From contig CAWAET010000022.1 in NCBI GenBank assembly GCA_963781065.1, positions 116,906 to 180,905 of the forward strand: a DNA stretch of 64,000 nucleotides, given 5' to 3'. Position 1 is the stretch's first letter; the number at the start of each line of letters is the position of its first letter. Of this stretch, positions 31,668 through 41,028 are shown piece by piece. A model generated the notes under the pieces. The model saw only the letters and a program-made list of their open reading frames with translations. It made no database searches and was not told the origin of the DNA. This DNA is from CALZJC01 sp963781065 (GTDB lineage Bacteria > Acidobacteriota > Thermoanaerobaculia > Multivoradales > JAHEKO01). A program made the translations under genes and the position numbers.

Positions 31668-32945
31668 ATGCCCGCGCTGCCGCGTCTGCCGCTCGAGCGG
31701 CACAGTCTCGGCAACGGGCTCGAAGTGGTGCTCCACCGGGACCCCGCGCTGCCGCTGGTGGCGGTCAATCTCTGGTACCACGTCGGCTCCCGCAACGAGC
31801 AGCCGGGACGCACCGGTCTGGCCCACCTGTTCGAGCACATGCTCTTCCAGGGCAGCGCGAACGTCGGCACGAACGAGCACTTCCGCTATGTCCAGCAGGT
31901 GGGCGGCGTGGCCAACGGCTCGACCTGGCTGGACCGGACCAACTACTACGAGACCATGCCGTCGCACCAGCTCGATCTGGCCCTGTGGCTCGAATCGGAT
32001 CGGATGGGCTTTCTGCTGCCGGCCCTCGACCAGGCCAAGCTCGACCGGCAGCGGGACGTGGTGCTCAACGAACGTCGCCAGACCGTGGACAACCAGCCCT
32101 ACGGCCGCGCCGGGGAGCGGCTCCACGAGCTCTGCTTCCCGCTGCCCCACCCCTACCACTGGCCGGTGCTCGGCTATCCGCCGGACCTCGAGGCGACGAC
32201 GCTCGAGGACGTGGAGTCGTTCTTTCGCCGCTTCTACGCCCCCGACAACGCGGTGCTGACGCTGGCCGGCGACTTCGAGCCGGGCCGGGCGCTGGAGTCG
32301 ATCGAGCGCTACTTCGGCGACCTGCCGCGCGGGCCCGGCGTCGAAGCACCGGTGGCGCCGGCACCGCCAGCGCCGGGCGAGCGGCGCGAGACGATGACCG
32401 ACGACGTCGAGCTGACACGCATCTACCACGCCTGGGCCCTGCCCGCCTTCGGCAACCGCGCCTGGTATGCAGCCGACCTGCTGGCCACGGTGCTCGCCGA
32501 GGGCAAGACCTCTCCGCTGTATCGCGACCTGGTTTACGAGCGGCAGTTGGCGCAGGACGTCGGTGTCTACGTCCAGCCGACCGAACTGACGTCGCTGTTC
32601 CTGGTCGTCGCCACCGCCCGGCCGGACGTCGAGGCCGATCGGCTGGAGCGGGCGCTCGAGAGTCGGCTTGCCGAAGCGGCCGAACGCCCGCCGGGAGCCG
32701 ACGACCTCGAGCGGGCACGCAACCAGGTCCGGGTTGACTTTCTCGAGCAGTTCCAGAGCCTCGACCGCCGCGCCGATCGGCTCTCCCAGATGACCACCTA
32801 CTTCGACGCGCCGGAACGCCTCGAGAGCGAGCTGGAGCGCTACCTCGACATCGGCGCCGACGAGCTGCAGGCGGTGGCGCGCGACCTGCTCAGCCCCGAG
32901 CGCCGCGTCGCGCTGCGGGTCGTGCCGGGAGGCGGCGCGCCATGA
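31668..32945 (+). CDS. M16 family zinc metallopeptidase, catalytic subunit
   Basis: A 425-residue insulinase/processing-peptidase-like protein. The inverted zinc motif H-x-x-E-H is present as GLAHLFEHMLFQGS at about residue 60, with the downstream glutamate in RDVVLNERRQTV and the ASTWLDRTNYYETM-type region before it. The C-terminal half is the second M16 domain without metal residues. No signal peptide is obvious. It overlaps the next gene by 4 bp (ATGA), and the two probably form a heterodimeric protease with one active and one inactive subunit. Confidence 0.9.
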   Translation: MPALPRLPLERHSLGNGLEVVLHRDPALPLVAVNLWYHVGSRNEQPGRTGLAHLFEHMLFQGSANVGTNEHFRYVQQVGGVANGSTWLDRTNYYETMPSHQLDLALWLESDRMGFLLPALDQAKLDRQRDVVLNERRQTVDNQPYGRAGERLHELCFPLPHPYHWPVLGYPPDLEATTLEDVESFFRRFYAPDNAVLTLAGDFEPGRALESIERYFGDLPRGPGVEAPVAPAPPAPGERRETMTDDVELTRIYHAWALPAFGNRAWYAADLLATVLAEGKTSPLYRDLVYERQLAQDVGVYVQPTELTSLFLVVATARPDVEADRLERALESRLAEAAERPPGADDLERARNQVRVDFLEQFQSLDRRADRLSQMTTYFDAPERLESELERYLDIGADELQAVARDLLSPERRVALRVVPGGGAP

Positions 32946-34351
32946 GTCCCGGCTCACCGACCGCGCTCGACCGTCGTCGGGCGCCCGCCGCCGCGCCGCG
33001 GCGGCCGTTTCGCTTCCCGGCGATCGAGCGCCGCACCTTGGGCGGCGGCATCGAGCTGTTGATGGCGCCGCTCGCGAACCGCGGCCTGCTCCAGCTCGAC
33101 CTGATCTGTCCCGGCGGCGCCCAGCACGAGACTGCCGCCGAGGGCGGGCTGGCGACGCTTACCGCCTCGCTGCTGGACGAGGGCACGCCGACGGCAAGCG
33201 CGCTCGACATCGCCGCCCGGCTCGAGCGCATCGGCGGCTCGCTGAGCACGAGCGCCGACTGGGACGCCCTCTACTTGTCGGCCGGCGTGCCGGCGGCGCA
33301 CGGCGAGCGCGCCCTCGAGCTGTTCGGCGAGCTCGCCCGGGAGGCGTCGTTCCCCGCCGCCGAGGTCGAGCGGCTGCGGCGGCAGAGGCGCGCCGAGCTC
33401 CAGCGCCGTTCCGCGCAGCCGGCCTACCTGGCTTCGCTCCAGCTGGCGTCGGCGATCTACGGCGACGGCGCCTACGGGCATTCGCTGCTGGGCAGCGACC
33501 GCTCCGTGGCGGCGCTCGAGCGAGAGCAAATCGTCGCCTTCGCCCGCCGCCACGTGGTGCCCACCGGCGCGACCCTGGTGGCGGCGGGGGAATTCGAGCC
33601 GGCGCCGTTCGCCGCCCTCTGCGATCGCCTGCTCTCATCCTGGACGGCGGCCGGACGGCCGCCGGTGGCGCCCGCGGCGCGGCCGACGGCGACGCGGGCG
33701 ATCTGGCTCGTCGACCGGCCGGGAGCGCTGCAGACCGAGCTGCGCTGCGGTCACGCCGGAATCCCCCGCCGCCATCGCGATTTCGCGCCGCTGCAGGTGC
33801 TCAGCTCGATCCTCGGCGGCAAGTTCACCAGCCGGCTCAACCTCAGCCTGCGCGAGCGCCATGGCGTGACCTACGGCGCCTACAGCCGGATCACCGGCCG
33901 CACCGGCCCGGGTCCGATCGTGCTGGGCGCCGCGGTCGCCAACGAGGCGACGGGTCTGGCCCTGGGCGAGATGCTGGCCGAGCTCGACCGCCTGCGCGAG
34001 GAGCCGGTGGCGGCCGACGAGCTCGCCGACGCCCGCGACTACCTGTTGGGTGTGTTCCCCTACGCCCTGCAGACCGTCGGCGGGATCAGCCGCCAGCTCG
34101 AGACGCTGGCAATCCACGGCCTGCCCGACGACTACTTCGCCGGCTACCTGGGCCGGATCGAGGCGGTCACCGCCGCCGAGCTGCGCGACACCGCGCGGGC
34201 GCACCTGCGGCCGGAGGAGGCGGCGGCGGTGGCGGTCGGGCCGGCGGCCGAGCTGCGGCCCCAGCTCGAGGCCCTCGGCGAGGTCCGGGTGGTGGCGGCG
34301 AAGGCCGTCGCCGAGGGCCTCGGCACGGCCCGACAGGACCCGGCAGGATGA
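32942..34351 (+). CDS. M16 family peptidase-like protein, non-catalytic subunit
   Basis: A 469-residue homologue of the preceding protein. The position of the zinc motif reads GGLATLTASLLDEGT, so both histidines and the glutamate are missing. The fold remains clear from FTSRLNLSLRERHGVTYGAY and the R/Y residues of the second domain that contact substrate in M16 heterodimers. It should pair with the catalytic subunit encoded immediately upstream. Translation is coupled through the ATGA overlap. It is followed by a 105-base gap before the EF-G-like gene. Confidence 0.88.
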   Translation: MSPGSPTALDRRRAPAAAPRRPFRFPAIERRTLGGGIELLMAPLANRGLLQLDLICPGGAQHETAAEGGLATLTASLLDEGTPTASALDIAARLERIGGSLSTSADWDALYLSAGVPAAHGERALELFGELAREASFPAAEVERLRRQRRAELQRRSAQPAYLASLQLASAIYGDGAYGHSLLGSDRSVAALEREQIVAFARRHVVPTGATLVAAGEFEPAPFAALCDRLLSSWTAAGRPPVAPAARPTATRAIWLVDRPGALQTELRCGHAGIPRRHRDFAPLQVLSSILGGKFTSRLNLSLRERHGVTYGAYSRITGRTGPGPIVLGAAVANEATGLALGEMLAELDRLREEPVAADELADARDYLLGVFPYALQTVGGISRQLETLAIHGLPDDYFAGYLGRIEAVTAAELRDTARAHLRPEEAAAVAVGPAAELRPQLEALGEVRVVAAKAVAEGLGTARQDPAG

Positions 34352-34425
34352 CCCGTAAAGCCCATGGAATCATGAATTTAGATACGCCCTAGACGAACTC
34401 GGCCGGACGCCCGGCTGTGATATGT

Positions 34426-34440
34426 TTCCGGAATCCGGAA
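34426..34440 (+). promoter_or_regulatory. Palindrome at the ribosome-binding site of the EF-G-like gene
   Basis: TTCCGGAATCCGGAA is an odd-centred perfect palindrome lying directly against GGAGG (34441-34445). It could be an operator, or a short hairpin that affects access to the ribosome-binding site. No copy was noticed elsewhere in the window. Confidence 0.4.
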
Positions 34441-34456
34441 GGAGGACGTGCAAGGC

Positions 34457-36544
34457 ATGCAGGTGGAAAGCTCCGACAAGATACGCAACCTGGCGATCGC
34501 CGGCCACAGCGACACCGGCAAGACCACCCTGGTGAGCTCGCTGCTCCACGCCAGCGGCGTCGTCAACCGCATGAACAGGATCGAGGACGGCAACACCGTC
34601 ACCGACTACGATGCCGAGGAGATCGAGCGCGGTATCTCGATCGGGCTGGCCGCGGTCCACCTGCCGTGGAAGCAGCACAAGCTCAACCTGATCGACTGCC
34701 CCGGCTACAGCATCTTCTTCGCCGAGTCCCGTAGCGCCGCCCGCGCCGCCGACGCCATCCTGCTGTGCATCAACGCCGTCTCGGGTCTCGAGGTGACCAG
34801 CGAGAAGGCCTGGGCGGTCGCCCGTGAATGGAAGCTGCCGGTGCTCATCCACCTGACCAAGATGGACCGCGAGCGGGCCGATTTCGAGAACGACCTGGGC
34901 AAGCTGCAGGCCGCCCTGGGCCGCGAGGTCGTCGCGCTGCAGGTGCCGGTCGGCCAGGAGCACGACTTCGCCGGCGTCATCGACCTGCTGGCCGAGAAGC
35001 TCTACCGCTACGAGCCCGACGGCGACGGCAAGGCCAAGGGCCGGCCGGTGCCCGAAGAGCTCAAGGGAGAGATGGAGACCTGGCGCGAGCGGTTCGTCGA
35101 GGCGGTGGCCGAGACCGACGACGAGCTGCTCGAGAAGTACTTCGAAGAGGGAGCGCTGGAGGTCGACGAGTTGCGCACGGCGCTACGCAAAGCCGTCCTG
35201 GCGCGGAAGATCGTACCGGTCACCATGAGCTCCGCCTCCCACGGCATCGGCCCTTCGGCGCTGCTCGACCACATCGTCGACGTGGCGCCGGCGCCGTCCG
35301 ACCGGGAGTTCTTCCCGGCCACCAACATCGCCGGCGAGCCGGTGGAGGTCAGAACCTCGATCGACGAGCCGGCCAGCGCCCTGGTCTTCAAGACCCTGAG
35401 CGACCCGTTCACCGGCAAGGTCTCGCTGATCCGGGTGGTCAGCGGCACCGTCACCACCGACAGCCACCTGTGGAACTCGCGCGCCGACGTCGAGGAGCGC
35501 ACCACCAACCTGATGCTCGTCGAGGGCAAACAGAGCCGCGCCACGCCACAGCTGGTCGCCGGCGACATCGGCGGCGTCGCCAAGCTCAAGCTGGCCGCGA
35601 CCGGCGACACGCTGGCCGACAAGAGCCGGCCGGTCGTGCTGGCCTGGATGCCCAAGCGCGAGGACGCCATCTCCTTCGCCATCGAGCCCAAGTCGAAGGG
35701 CGACGAGGAGAAGATCGGCGAGGCGCTCGGCCGGCTGATGGAAGAGGACATCACCCTGCACGCCCATCGCGACCCCGAGACCGGCGAGTTCCTGCTCTCC
35801 GGCACCGGCCAGCTGCACGTCGAGATCGCCGTCGCCAAGCTGAAGAAGAGGTTCAACGTCGAGGTGATCCTGCACCCGCCCAAGGTCCCCTATCGCGAGG
35901 CGATCCGCAAGCCGGCCGACGGCCACGGCCGGCACAAGAAGCAGACCGGCGGCCGCGGCCAGTTCGCCGACTGCCGGATCATCGTCGAGCCGCTGACCGA
36001 CGGCCAGGAGTTCGAGTTCGTCGACGAGATCTTCGGCGGCTCGATCCCGCAGGGCTACCGGCCGGCGGTGGAGAAAGGCATCCAGGAGGCCCGTCGCCGG
36101 GGCTATCTCGCCGGCTACCCGGTGAGCGGCTTCCGCGTCCGGCTGAAGGACGGCCAGCATCACGACGTCGACTCCTCCGAGATGGCGTTCAAGGTGGCCG
36201 GCTCGCTGGCCTTCAAGGACGCCATGAGCAAAGCCGCCGTGACCATCCACGAGCCCTATATGAAAGTCGACATCACCACCAGCGAGGAGTGCACCGGCGA
36301 CATCATGAGCGACCTGGCGCAGCGCCGCGGCCGGCCGCAGGGGATGGAGACCCGGGGGCACAACCAGGTGGTCACCGCGGCCGTGCCGCTGGCCGAGATG
36401 CTCACCTACGCCCCGGCCCTGACCGCCATGACCCAGGGCCGCGCCAGCTTCCACATGGAGTTCTCCCACTACGAGGAGGCGCCCAAGCCGGTGCAGGACA
36501 AGATCATCGCCGAGGCGCAGCGGGAGAAGGACGAGAAAGCCTAG
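34457..36544 (+). CDS. Elongation factor G-like translational GTPase (EF-G2 type)
   Basis: A 695-residue translational GTPase with all five EF-G domains, paralogous to fusA at 57534-59609. The P-loop reads AGHSDTGKTTL instead of the AHIDAGKTT of canonical EF-G, switch II is LIDCPGYSIFF, and the G4 motif is HLTKMDRER. Domain IV is GRHKKQTGGRGQFADCRI. These are features of the EF-G-like subgroup (often called FusA2) whose role is not clear; alternatives are ribosome recycling or stress translation. ATG 34457 has GGAGG 11 bases upstream; GTG 34448 is in frame, but only two bases separate it from the Shine-Dalgarno. Confidence 0.9.
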   Translation: MQVESSDKIRNLAIAGHSDTGKTTLVSSLLHASGVVNRMNRIEDGNTVTDYDAEEIERGISIGLAAVHLPWKQHKLNLIDCPGYSIFFAESRSAARAADAILLCINAVSGLEVTSEKAWAVAREWKLPVLIHLTKMDRERADFENDLGKLQAALGREVVALQVPVGQEHDFAGVIDLLAEKLYRYEPDGDGKAKGRPVPEELKGEMETWRERFVEAVAETDDELLEKYFEEGALEVDELRTALRKAVLARKIVPVTMSSASHGIGPSALLDHIVDVAPAPSDREFFPATNIAGEPVEVRTSIDEPASALVFKTLSDPFTGKVSLIRVVSGTVTTDSHLWNSRADVEERTTNLMLVEGKQSRATPQLVAGDIGGVAKLKLAATGDTLADKSRPVVLAWMPKREDAISFAIEPKSKGDEEKIGEALGRLMEEDITLHAHRDPETGEFLLSGTGQLHVEIAVAKLKKRFNVEVILHPPKVPYREAIRKPADGHGRHKKQTGGRGQFADCRIIVEPLTDGQEFEFVDEIFGGSIPQGYRPAVEKGIQEARRRGYLAGYPVSGFRVRLKDGQHHDVDSSEMAFKVAGSLAFKDAMSKAAVTIHEPYMKVDITTSEECTGDIMSDLAQRRGRPQGMETRGHNQVVTAAVPLAEMLTYAPALTAMTQGRASFHMEFSHYEEAPKPVQDKIIAEAQREKDEKA

Positions 36545-36582
36545 GAGCGGCCGGCAACACCCTCCCGACCCGGATCGAGGCG

Positions 36583-37845
36583 ATGAGCGAGCGACGGGTG
36601 ATCGTGGTCGGAGCCGGGCTCGCCGGGTTGGCGTGCGCCCGGCGGCTGCACGAGGCCGGCGTGGGAGTGGTGGTCCTCGAGGCCGCTGGCGAAGTCGGCG
36701 GTCGCGTCCGCACCGACGAAGTCGACGGCTTCCTGCTGGATCGCGGCTTTCAGGTGCTGCTGACCGCCTATCCCGAGTGCCGCCGCCAGCTCGACTACGA
36801 GGCTCTCGACCTGCGCGCCTTCTTCCCCGGCGCCCGGGTGCGCCTGGGAGGCCGCTTCCACACCGTCGCCGATCCCTGGCGGGCGCCGCTGGCCGGGCTG
36901 CTGGGCGCCTTCGCCCCGATCGGCGGCCTGGCGGACAAGCTGCGGGTCGCCCGGCTGCGCCGGCGGCTGCTGGCGACCGACCTCGAGGCGCTCTTCGCGC
37001 GACCGGAGCGGACGACGCTGGAAGCGCTGCGCCGGGAGGGCTTCTCGGAGGCGATGATCGATCGGTTCTTCCGCCCCTTCCTCGGCGGCATCTTCCTCGA
37101 GCGCGAGCTCGCCACCTCGAGCCGGATGTTCGAGTTCGTCTACAAGATGTTCAGCTCCGGCACCACCGCCCTGCCGGCGGCGGGGATGCGGGCGATCCCG
37201 CGCCAGCTGGCCGCCGGCCTGCCCGCCGGCGCGGTCCGCACGCGATCCAGGGTGGAGGAAGTCCGGCCGGACGGGGTGCGGCTGGAATCGGGAGAGCGCC
37301 TCGAGAGCGACGCGGTGGTCGTCGCCGGCGCCCTGGCCGAGGGGCCCCAGCTGCTGCCGGGGCAGCCGCCGACCTCCTGGTGCTCCACCACCTGCCTCTA
37401 CTTTGCGGCCCCGGAGCCGCCGCTGGCGCGGCCGATCCTGGTCCTCGACGGCGACGGCGCGGGCCCGGTCGGCAATCTCTGCGTGCCGAGCCAGGTGGCG
37501 CCGTCCTACGCGCCGCCCGGCCGAGCGCTGGTCTCGGCCAGCGTGATCGGCGGCGGGGCCGCCGGCGAGAGATCCGATGACGAGCTGGAGTCGACGGCCC
37601 GGGAGCAGCTGGGTGGCTGGTTCGGATCGGCGGTAAAGGCGTGGGAGCTGCTGCGCATCTACCGCATCCGCCACGCGCTGCCGAGCCAGCCGCCACCGAG
37701 CCTGGAGCCGCCCGAGCGACCGGTGCGCATAGAGGATCGTCTCTATGCTTGCGGGGACCACCTCGACAACGCCTCGATCCAAGGGGCCATGGTCTCGGGG
37801 CGGCGCGCGGCGGAGGCCCTGCTGGCAGAGCTCGGAACATCCTGA
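36583..37845 (+). CDS. FAD-dependent amine-oxidase-type oxidoreductase (phytoene desaturase/protoporphyrinogen oxidase-like)
   Basis: A 420-residue flavoprotein. The FAD-binding start RRVIVVGAGLAGLACARRL with VVLEAAGEVGGRVRTDEVDG and LDRGFQVLLTAYPECRR places it in the flavin-containing amine oxidase superfamily near NAD(P)-binding phytoene-desaturase-like proteins. FLGGIFLERELATSSRMFEF and the C-terminal RLYACGDHLDNASIQGAMVSG, the second FAD motif, complete the fold. The substrate is unknown. The start is ATG 36583 with GAGG upstream, 38 bases after the EF-G-like stop. Confidence 0.85.
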   Translation: MSERRVIVVGAGLAGLACARRLHEAGVGVVVLEAAGEVGGRVRTDEVDGFLLDRGFQVLLTAYPECRRQLDYEALDLRAFFPGARVRLGGRFHTVADPWRAPLAGLLGAFAPIGGLADKLRVARLRRRLLATDLEALFARPERTTLEALRREGFSEAMIDRFFRPFLGGIFLERELATSSRMFEFVYKMFSSGTTALPAAGMRAIPRQLAAGLPAGAVRTRSRVEEVRPDGVRLESGERLESDAVVVAGALAEGPQLLPGQPPTSWCSTTCLYFAAPEPPLARPILVLDGDGAGPVGNLCVPSQVAPSYAPPGRALVSASVIGGGAAGERSDDELESTAREQLGGWFGSAVKAWELLRIYRIRHALPSQPPPSLEPPERPVRIEDRLYACGDHLDNASIQGAMVSGRRAAEALLAELGTS

Positions 37846-38050
37846 GCCGGCACCGAGCCTGAAACGGGACCGGGACCGGGAGGGGCTCGTGGCGCCTCGC
37901 GGCGCTCGAGCAGGCGCCGAGGCCCCGGTCGAGAGATTGGAGAAGGCCGCGGCAGCGTTCGCGGAGACCGGCGGCGAGAGCGAACTCTCGGCGCCCGAGT
38001 TGCGTCCATGAGGGTGAAACCGCTCCACTCACCACTCGGAGGATCGCACC

Positions 38051-39559
38051 GTGAAGAAATCTCGCCTGGTCAGTACCGCCGTCTGCCTCGCCGCCGCCCT
38101 CCGTCTCGGCTCCCCCACCGCCAGCCGTGCCGAGGAGACGATCGCCGCCCGGCTCGACTCGATCACCGACGAGCTCTTCGCGCTGGGGATGGCGCCGGGT
38201 CTGGCCGTCTCGGTGGTGAACGGCGGCGAGCTCGTCTACTCGCGCGGTCTCGGCGTCGCCGATCTCGACAGCGGCCGGCCGGTGACCCCGGAGACGCTGT
38301 TCTACATCGCCTCCGCCACCAAGCCGTTCACCGCCCTGGCGGTGGCCCTGCTCGACCACGAGGGGGTGATGGAGCTGGAGGCGCCGATCACCCGCTACCT
38401 GCCCGAGCTCGAGCTCGGCCCGCCGCTGGCGGCGGACGAGATCACCCTGCGGGACCTGCTGACCATGACCCATGGCATCGAGAACGGCGGCCCGGTGGTC
38501 TTCCGCACCGCCTTCTCGGGCGAGTTCACCCGGGCGATGCTGCTCGAGCTTCTAGCCGGCTACGGACCGGCCGAGACCGGCCGCGCCTTCAGCTACGGCA
38601 ACCTGGGCTACAACATCGCCGGGCTGGCGGTCGAGGCCGCCACCGGCCGGTCCTGGAAGGAGGTCGTCGACGGCAAGGTCCTGGCGCCGCTGGGCATGAC
38701 ATCCACCAGCGCCTGGCGCTCCCGCGTCGACGCGGCGCGGCTGGCGATGCCGCATGCGCCGTCGCCGGACGGCTTCCGCCGCCTGCCCTACACCAAGGAC
38801 GACGCCAACATGCACGCTGCCGGCGGCCACGTGACGACGGTGCTCGACCTGGCCCGGTGGCTCGAAGCCCAGCTCAACCAGGGAGTGGTCGACGGCGAGC
38901 GGGTCTTCCCGGCCGCCGTGATCGCCGAGACCCACCGCCAGCAGGCCGAGCAGGACAAGCAGATCGGCCCGTTCCACCGTCATGGCTGGGGCCTCGGCTG
39001 GGACCTGGCGACCTATGACGGCGAGCTCATGCTGCACCGCTTCGGCAGCTACGCCGGCTTCCGGCCGCACGTCTCGTTCCTGCCCGAGCGCGGCCTCGGG
39101 GTAGCGGTCCTGGCCAACGACGAAGCGCTCGGCGGCATGCTGGTCGACCTGGTGGCGAGCGCCATCTACGACGAGCTGCTCGACAAGGGCGACGCGGCGG
39201 AGAGGAGGGCTGCGGTCGGGCGCCAGACGGCGGAACGGGTCGCCATGGGCCGCCAGCACCTCGCCCGCGAGCTCGAGCGCCGCGCCGCCCGGCAGACCGG
39301 TTTGACGCGTCCGCTGGCGGCTTACACGGGCGATTTCGCCAACCCCGAGCTCGGTCGGATGAAGTGGCGGCTGATCGACGGCCGCCTCGAGACGCGCATC
39401 GGCCTCGCCCGCTCCGAGGCCGAGATCTACGACGCCGAAGTCGACCAGCTGCGGGTCGAGCTGACCGGTGGCGGCCAGGTGGTCCGGTTCACATTCACCG
39501 ACGGGCGGGCGACCTCGCTGACCTACGGCGATCGGGTCTTCACCCGGACTAGCGGCTAG
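38051..39559 (+). CDS. Secreted beta-lactamase-family serine hydrolase
   Basis: A 502-residue protein with a signal peptide (about residues 1-27) and a class C beta-lactamase/DD-peptidase-like domain. The catalytic tetrad is in IASATKPFTA (S-x-x-K), the second motif in FSYGNLGYN (Y-x-N), and the third motif region is HRFGSYAGFRPHVSFLP. About 130 C-terminal residues form an extra beta-rich domain (LAAYTGDFANPELGRMKWRL). Members include esterases, peptidases and beta-lactamases, so the activity is not predicted further. GTG 38051 has GGAGG nine bases upstream. The 205 bases before it carry a small perfect hairpin, CGAGAG-CGAA-CTCTCG (37975-37990). Confidence 0.88.
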   Translation: MKKSRLVSTAVCLAAALRLGSPTASRAEETIAARLDSITDELFALGMAPGLAVSVVNGGELVYSRGLGVADLDSGRPVTPETLFYIASATKPFTALAVALLDHEGVMELEAPITRYLPELELGPPLAADEITLRDLLTMTHGIENGGPVVFRTAFSGEFTRAMLLELLAGYGPAETGRAFSYGNLGYNIAGLAVEAATGRSWKEVVDGKVLAPLGMTSTSAWRSRVDAARLAMPHAPSPDGFRRLPYTKDDANMHAAGGHVTTVLDLARWLEAQLNQGVVDGERVFPAAVIAETHRQQAEQDKQIGPFHRHGWGLGWDLATYDGELMLHRFGSYAGFRPHVSFLPERGLGVAVLANDEALGGMLVDLVASAIYDELLDKGDAAERRAAVGRQTAERVAMGRQHLARELERRAARQTGLTRPLAAYTGDFANPELGRMKWRLIDGRLETRIGLARSEAEIYDAEVDQLRVELTGGGQVVRFTFTDGRATSLTYGDRVFTRTSG

Positions 39560-39785
39560 CCCGGCCGGAGAGTCCCCGCCCGTCCGCCTCGGGCCGGTCT
39601 ACGGTCGTAACTGCGTGATGACCTTCCACGGCCCAACTTGCCGGGTGCGGCACCCGGACTTCGAGAGCACTCTCGATTGCGAGCCCAGCGGCAGCTCACG
39701 ACCACCGCCGCACAACAGCACTACCCGCTGGGGCGGCGCGAGGCCACGGTCGGCTTCCTAGACTGGGTACGGAGGCCGCTGGCGG

Positions 39786-40808
39786 GTGAAGATCCTCGTC
39801 TATGGAGCGGGCAACATCGGTTGTCTCTACGCCGCGCTGCTGGCCGAGTCCGGGCAATCGGTTTCGGTCTTGGCCCGCGGCCAGAGGTTGGCCGATCTTT
39901 GCGCCCAAGGCATCCTGCTGGGGGAGTGGCGATCCGCGAAGCGGATCTCGGTCCGGGTCCCGGCCATCCAGGCCTTGGGCCCCGACGACGCCTACGACCT
40001 GATTCTGGTCGTCCTGCCCCGGCACCGAGTGGCCGAGGCGCTGCCCGCTTTGGCTGCCAACCGGCGCACGCCGAGCGTCCTGTTCTTCGGCAACAACGCC
40101 GCCGGCCCCAGCGAGCTGGTCGAGGCGCTGGGTGGTGAACGGGTGCTGCTGGGCTTTCCGGGGGCGGCAGCCCATCCCGACAAGGATCGAATCCGCTACC
40201 TGATCTGCTCGCCCAGGGAGCAGCCCACCACCATCGGCGAGCTCGACGACCGCAAATCGGAACGCATCCGCGCCATCGCCGCGACCCTGGAGACGGCCGG
40301 CTTCCCCGTCGCCATCTGCCCCGCGATGGACGCCTGGCTCAAGACTCACGCGGTGGAGATCGCGCCCACCGTCATGGCGCTGTTCATGTGTGGCGGCGAT
40401 CGCCTGCGCATGGCTCGCACCCGCGACAGCCTGGTACTGATGCTGCGGGCCATCCGCGAAGGCCACCGGGTGCTGAGGAAGCTCGGGGTCCTGATCACGC
40501 CCGCCAACCACCGCGTCTTCGGGTGGCTGCCAGAGCCGATCCTCCTCGCCCTGATGCGGCGCATGGTGGCCAGCGAAGAGACAGCGGTGAAGATCGGCCA
40601 CGCCGAGGCTGGCCGCCCCGAGTGGCAGGCGATCGCTGAACAGCTTCGAGCCCTGGCGGCAGAGGCGCGGATCCCTACGCCGGCCCTGGACCGCCTCAGC
40701 CGCCACCTTGATCCTCAGGCCGAGCCGCTGCCGGACGGCGCCTCAATGCTCCGGCCAACCTGGCGTCGGCAACACATCCACGCGGGTCCTGGCCCCCCGG
40801 CCGGCTGA
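39786..40808 (+). CDS. Ketopantoate-reductase-like (PanE/ApbA fold) dehydrogenase
   Basis: A 340-residue NADP-binding protein. The N-terminal Rossmann motif MKILVYGAGNIGCLYAALLA and the ApbA-type ESGQSVSVLARGQRL are clear, as is the C-terminal helical domain. The conserved K-x3-N catalytic pair of ketopantoate reductase should appear in WLKTHAVEIAP: the Lys is there, but the Asn position is Val. The enzyme may therefore use another 2-keto acid or be inactive. It starts with GTG 39786, with GGAGG 11 bases upstream. It ends about 150 bases before the terminator of the ribosomal block. Confidence 0.75.
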   Translation: MKILVYGAGNIGCLYAALLAESGQSVSVLARGQRLADLCAQGILLGEWRSAKRISVRVPAIQALGPDDAYDLILVVLPRHRVAEALPALAANRRTPSVLFFGNNAAGPSELVEALGGERVLLGFPGAAAHPDKDRIRYLICSPREQPTTIGELDDRKSERIRAIAATLETAGFPVAICPAMDAWLKTHAVEIAPTVMALFMCGGDRLRMARTRDSLVLMLRAIREGHRVLRKLGVLITPANHRVFGWLPEPILLALMRRMVASEETAVKIGHAEAGRPEWQAIAEQLRALAAEARIPTPALDRLSRHLDPQAEPLPDGASMLRPTWRRQHIHAGPGPPAG

Positions 40809-40953
40809 CCAACCGCTCGGAGGTAGTTGCGCTTTTCAGAACGCAGCGCGGCGGAACGGTCGGCGCCAACACTGCCTCGGATCCCAAGTCAGTCCGGACT
40901 GCGCTTGCCGGATACTCAGCGCCGGTCCATGGCGCTGCGCTTCATGCGTGGCG

Positions 40954-40988
40954 CAAACAAGAAAACGGGAGACCGCGCGGCCCCCCGT
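40954..40988 (-). terminator. Intrinsic terminator of the alpha operon
   Basis: On the minus strand ACGGGGGGCC-GCGC-GGTCTCCCGT forms a ten-pair stem with two G-U pairs (40988-40965). It is followed by TTTCTTGTTT (40964-40954). It lies 40 bases beyond the rplQ stop and closes the long leftward ribosomal transcript. Confidence 0.85.
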
Positions 40989-41028
40989 CGAATTCGGCGC
41001 TGCTCGCAACCAGCGAGCGGTCGCGGCG

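Noticed and set aside
34828..37845. A 1005-codon frame that seems to fuse a large protein to the FAD oxidoreductase
   Set aside because: The first 585 codons lie out of frame over the EF-G-like gene; only the part from 36583 has family motifs and its own ribosome site.
37975..37990. CGAGAG-CGAA-CTCTCG hairpin as a terminator of the FAD oxidoreductase gene
   Set aside because: The stem is only six pairs and no T-run follows, so it is not called as an intrinsic terminator.
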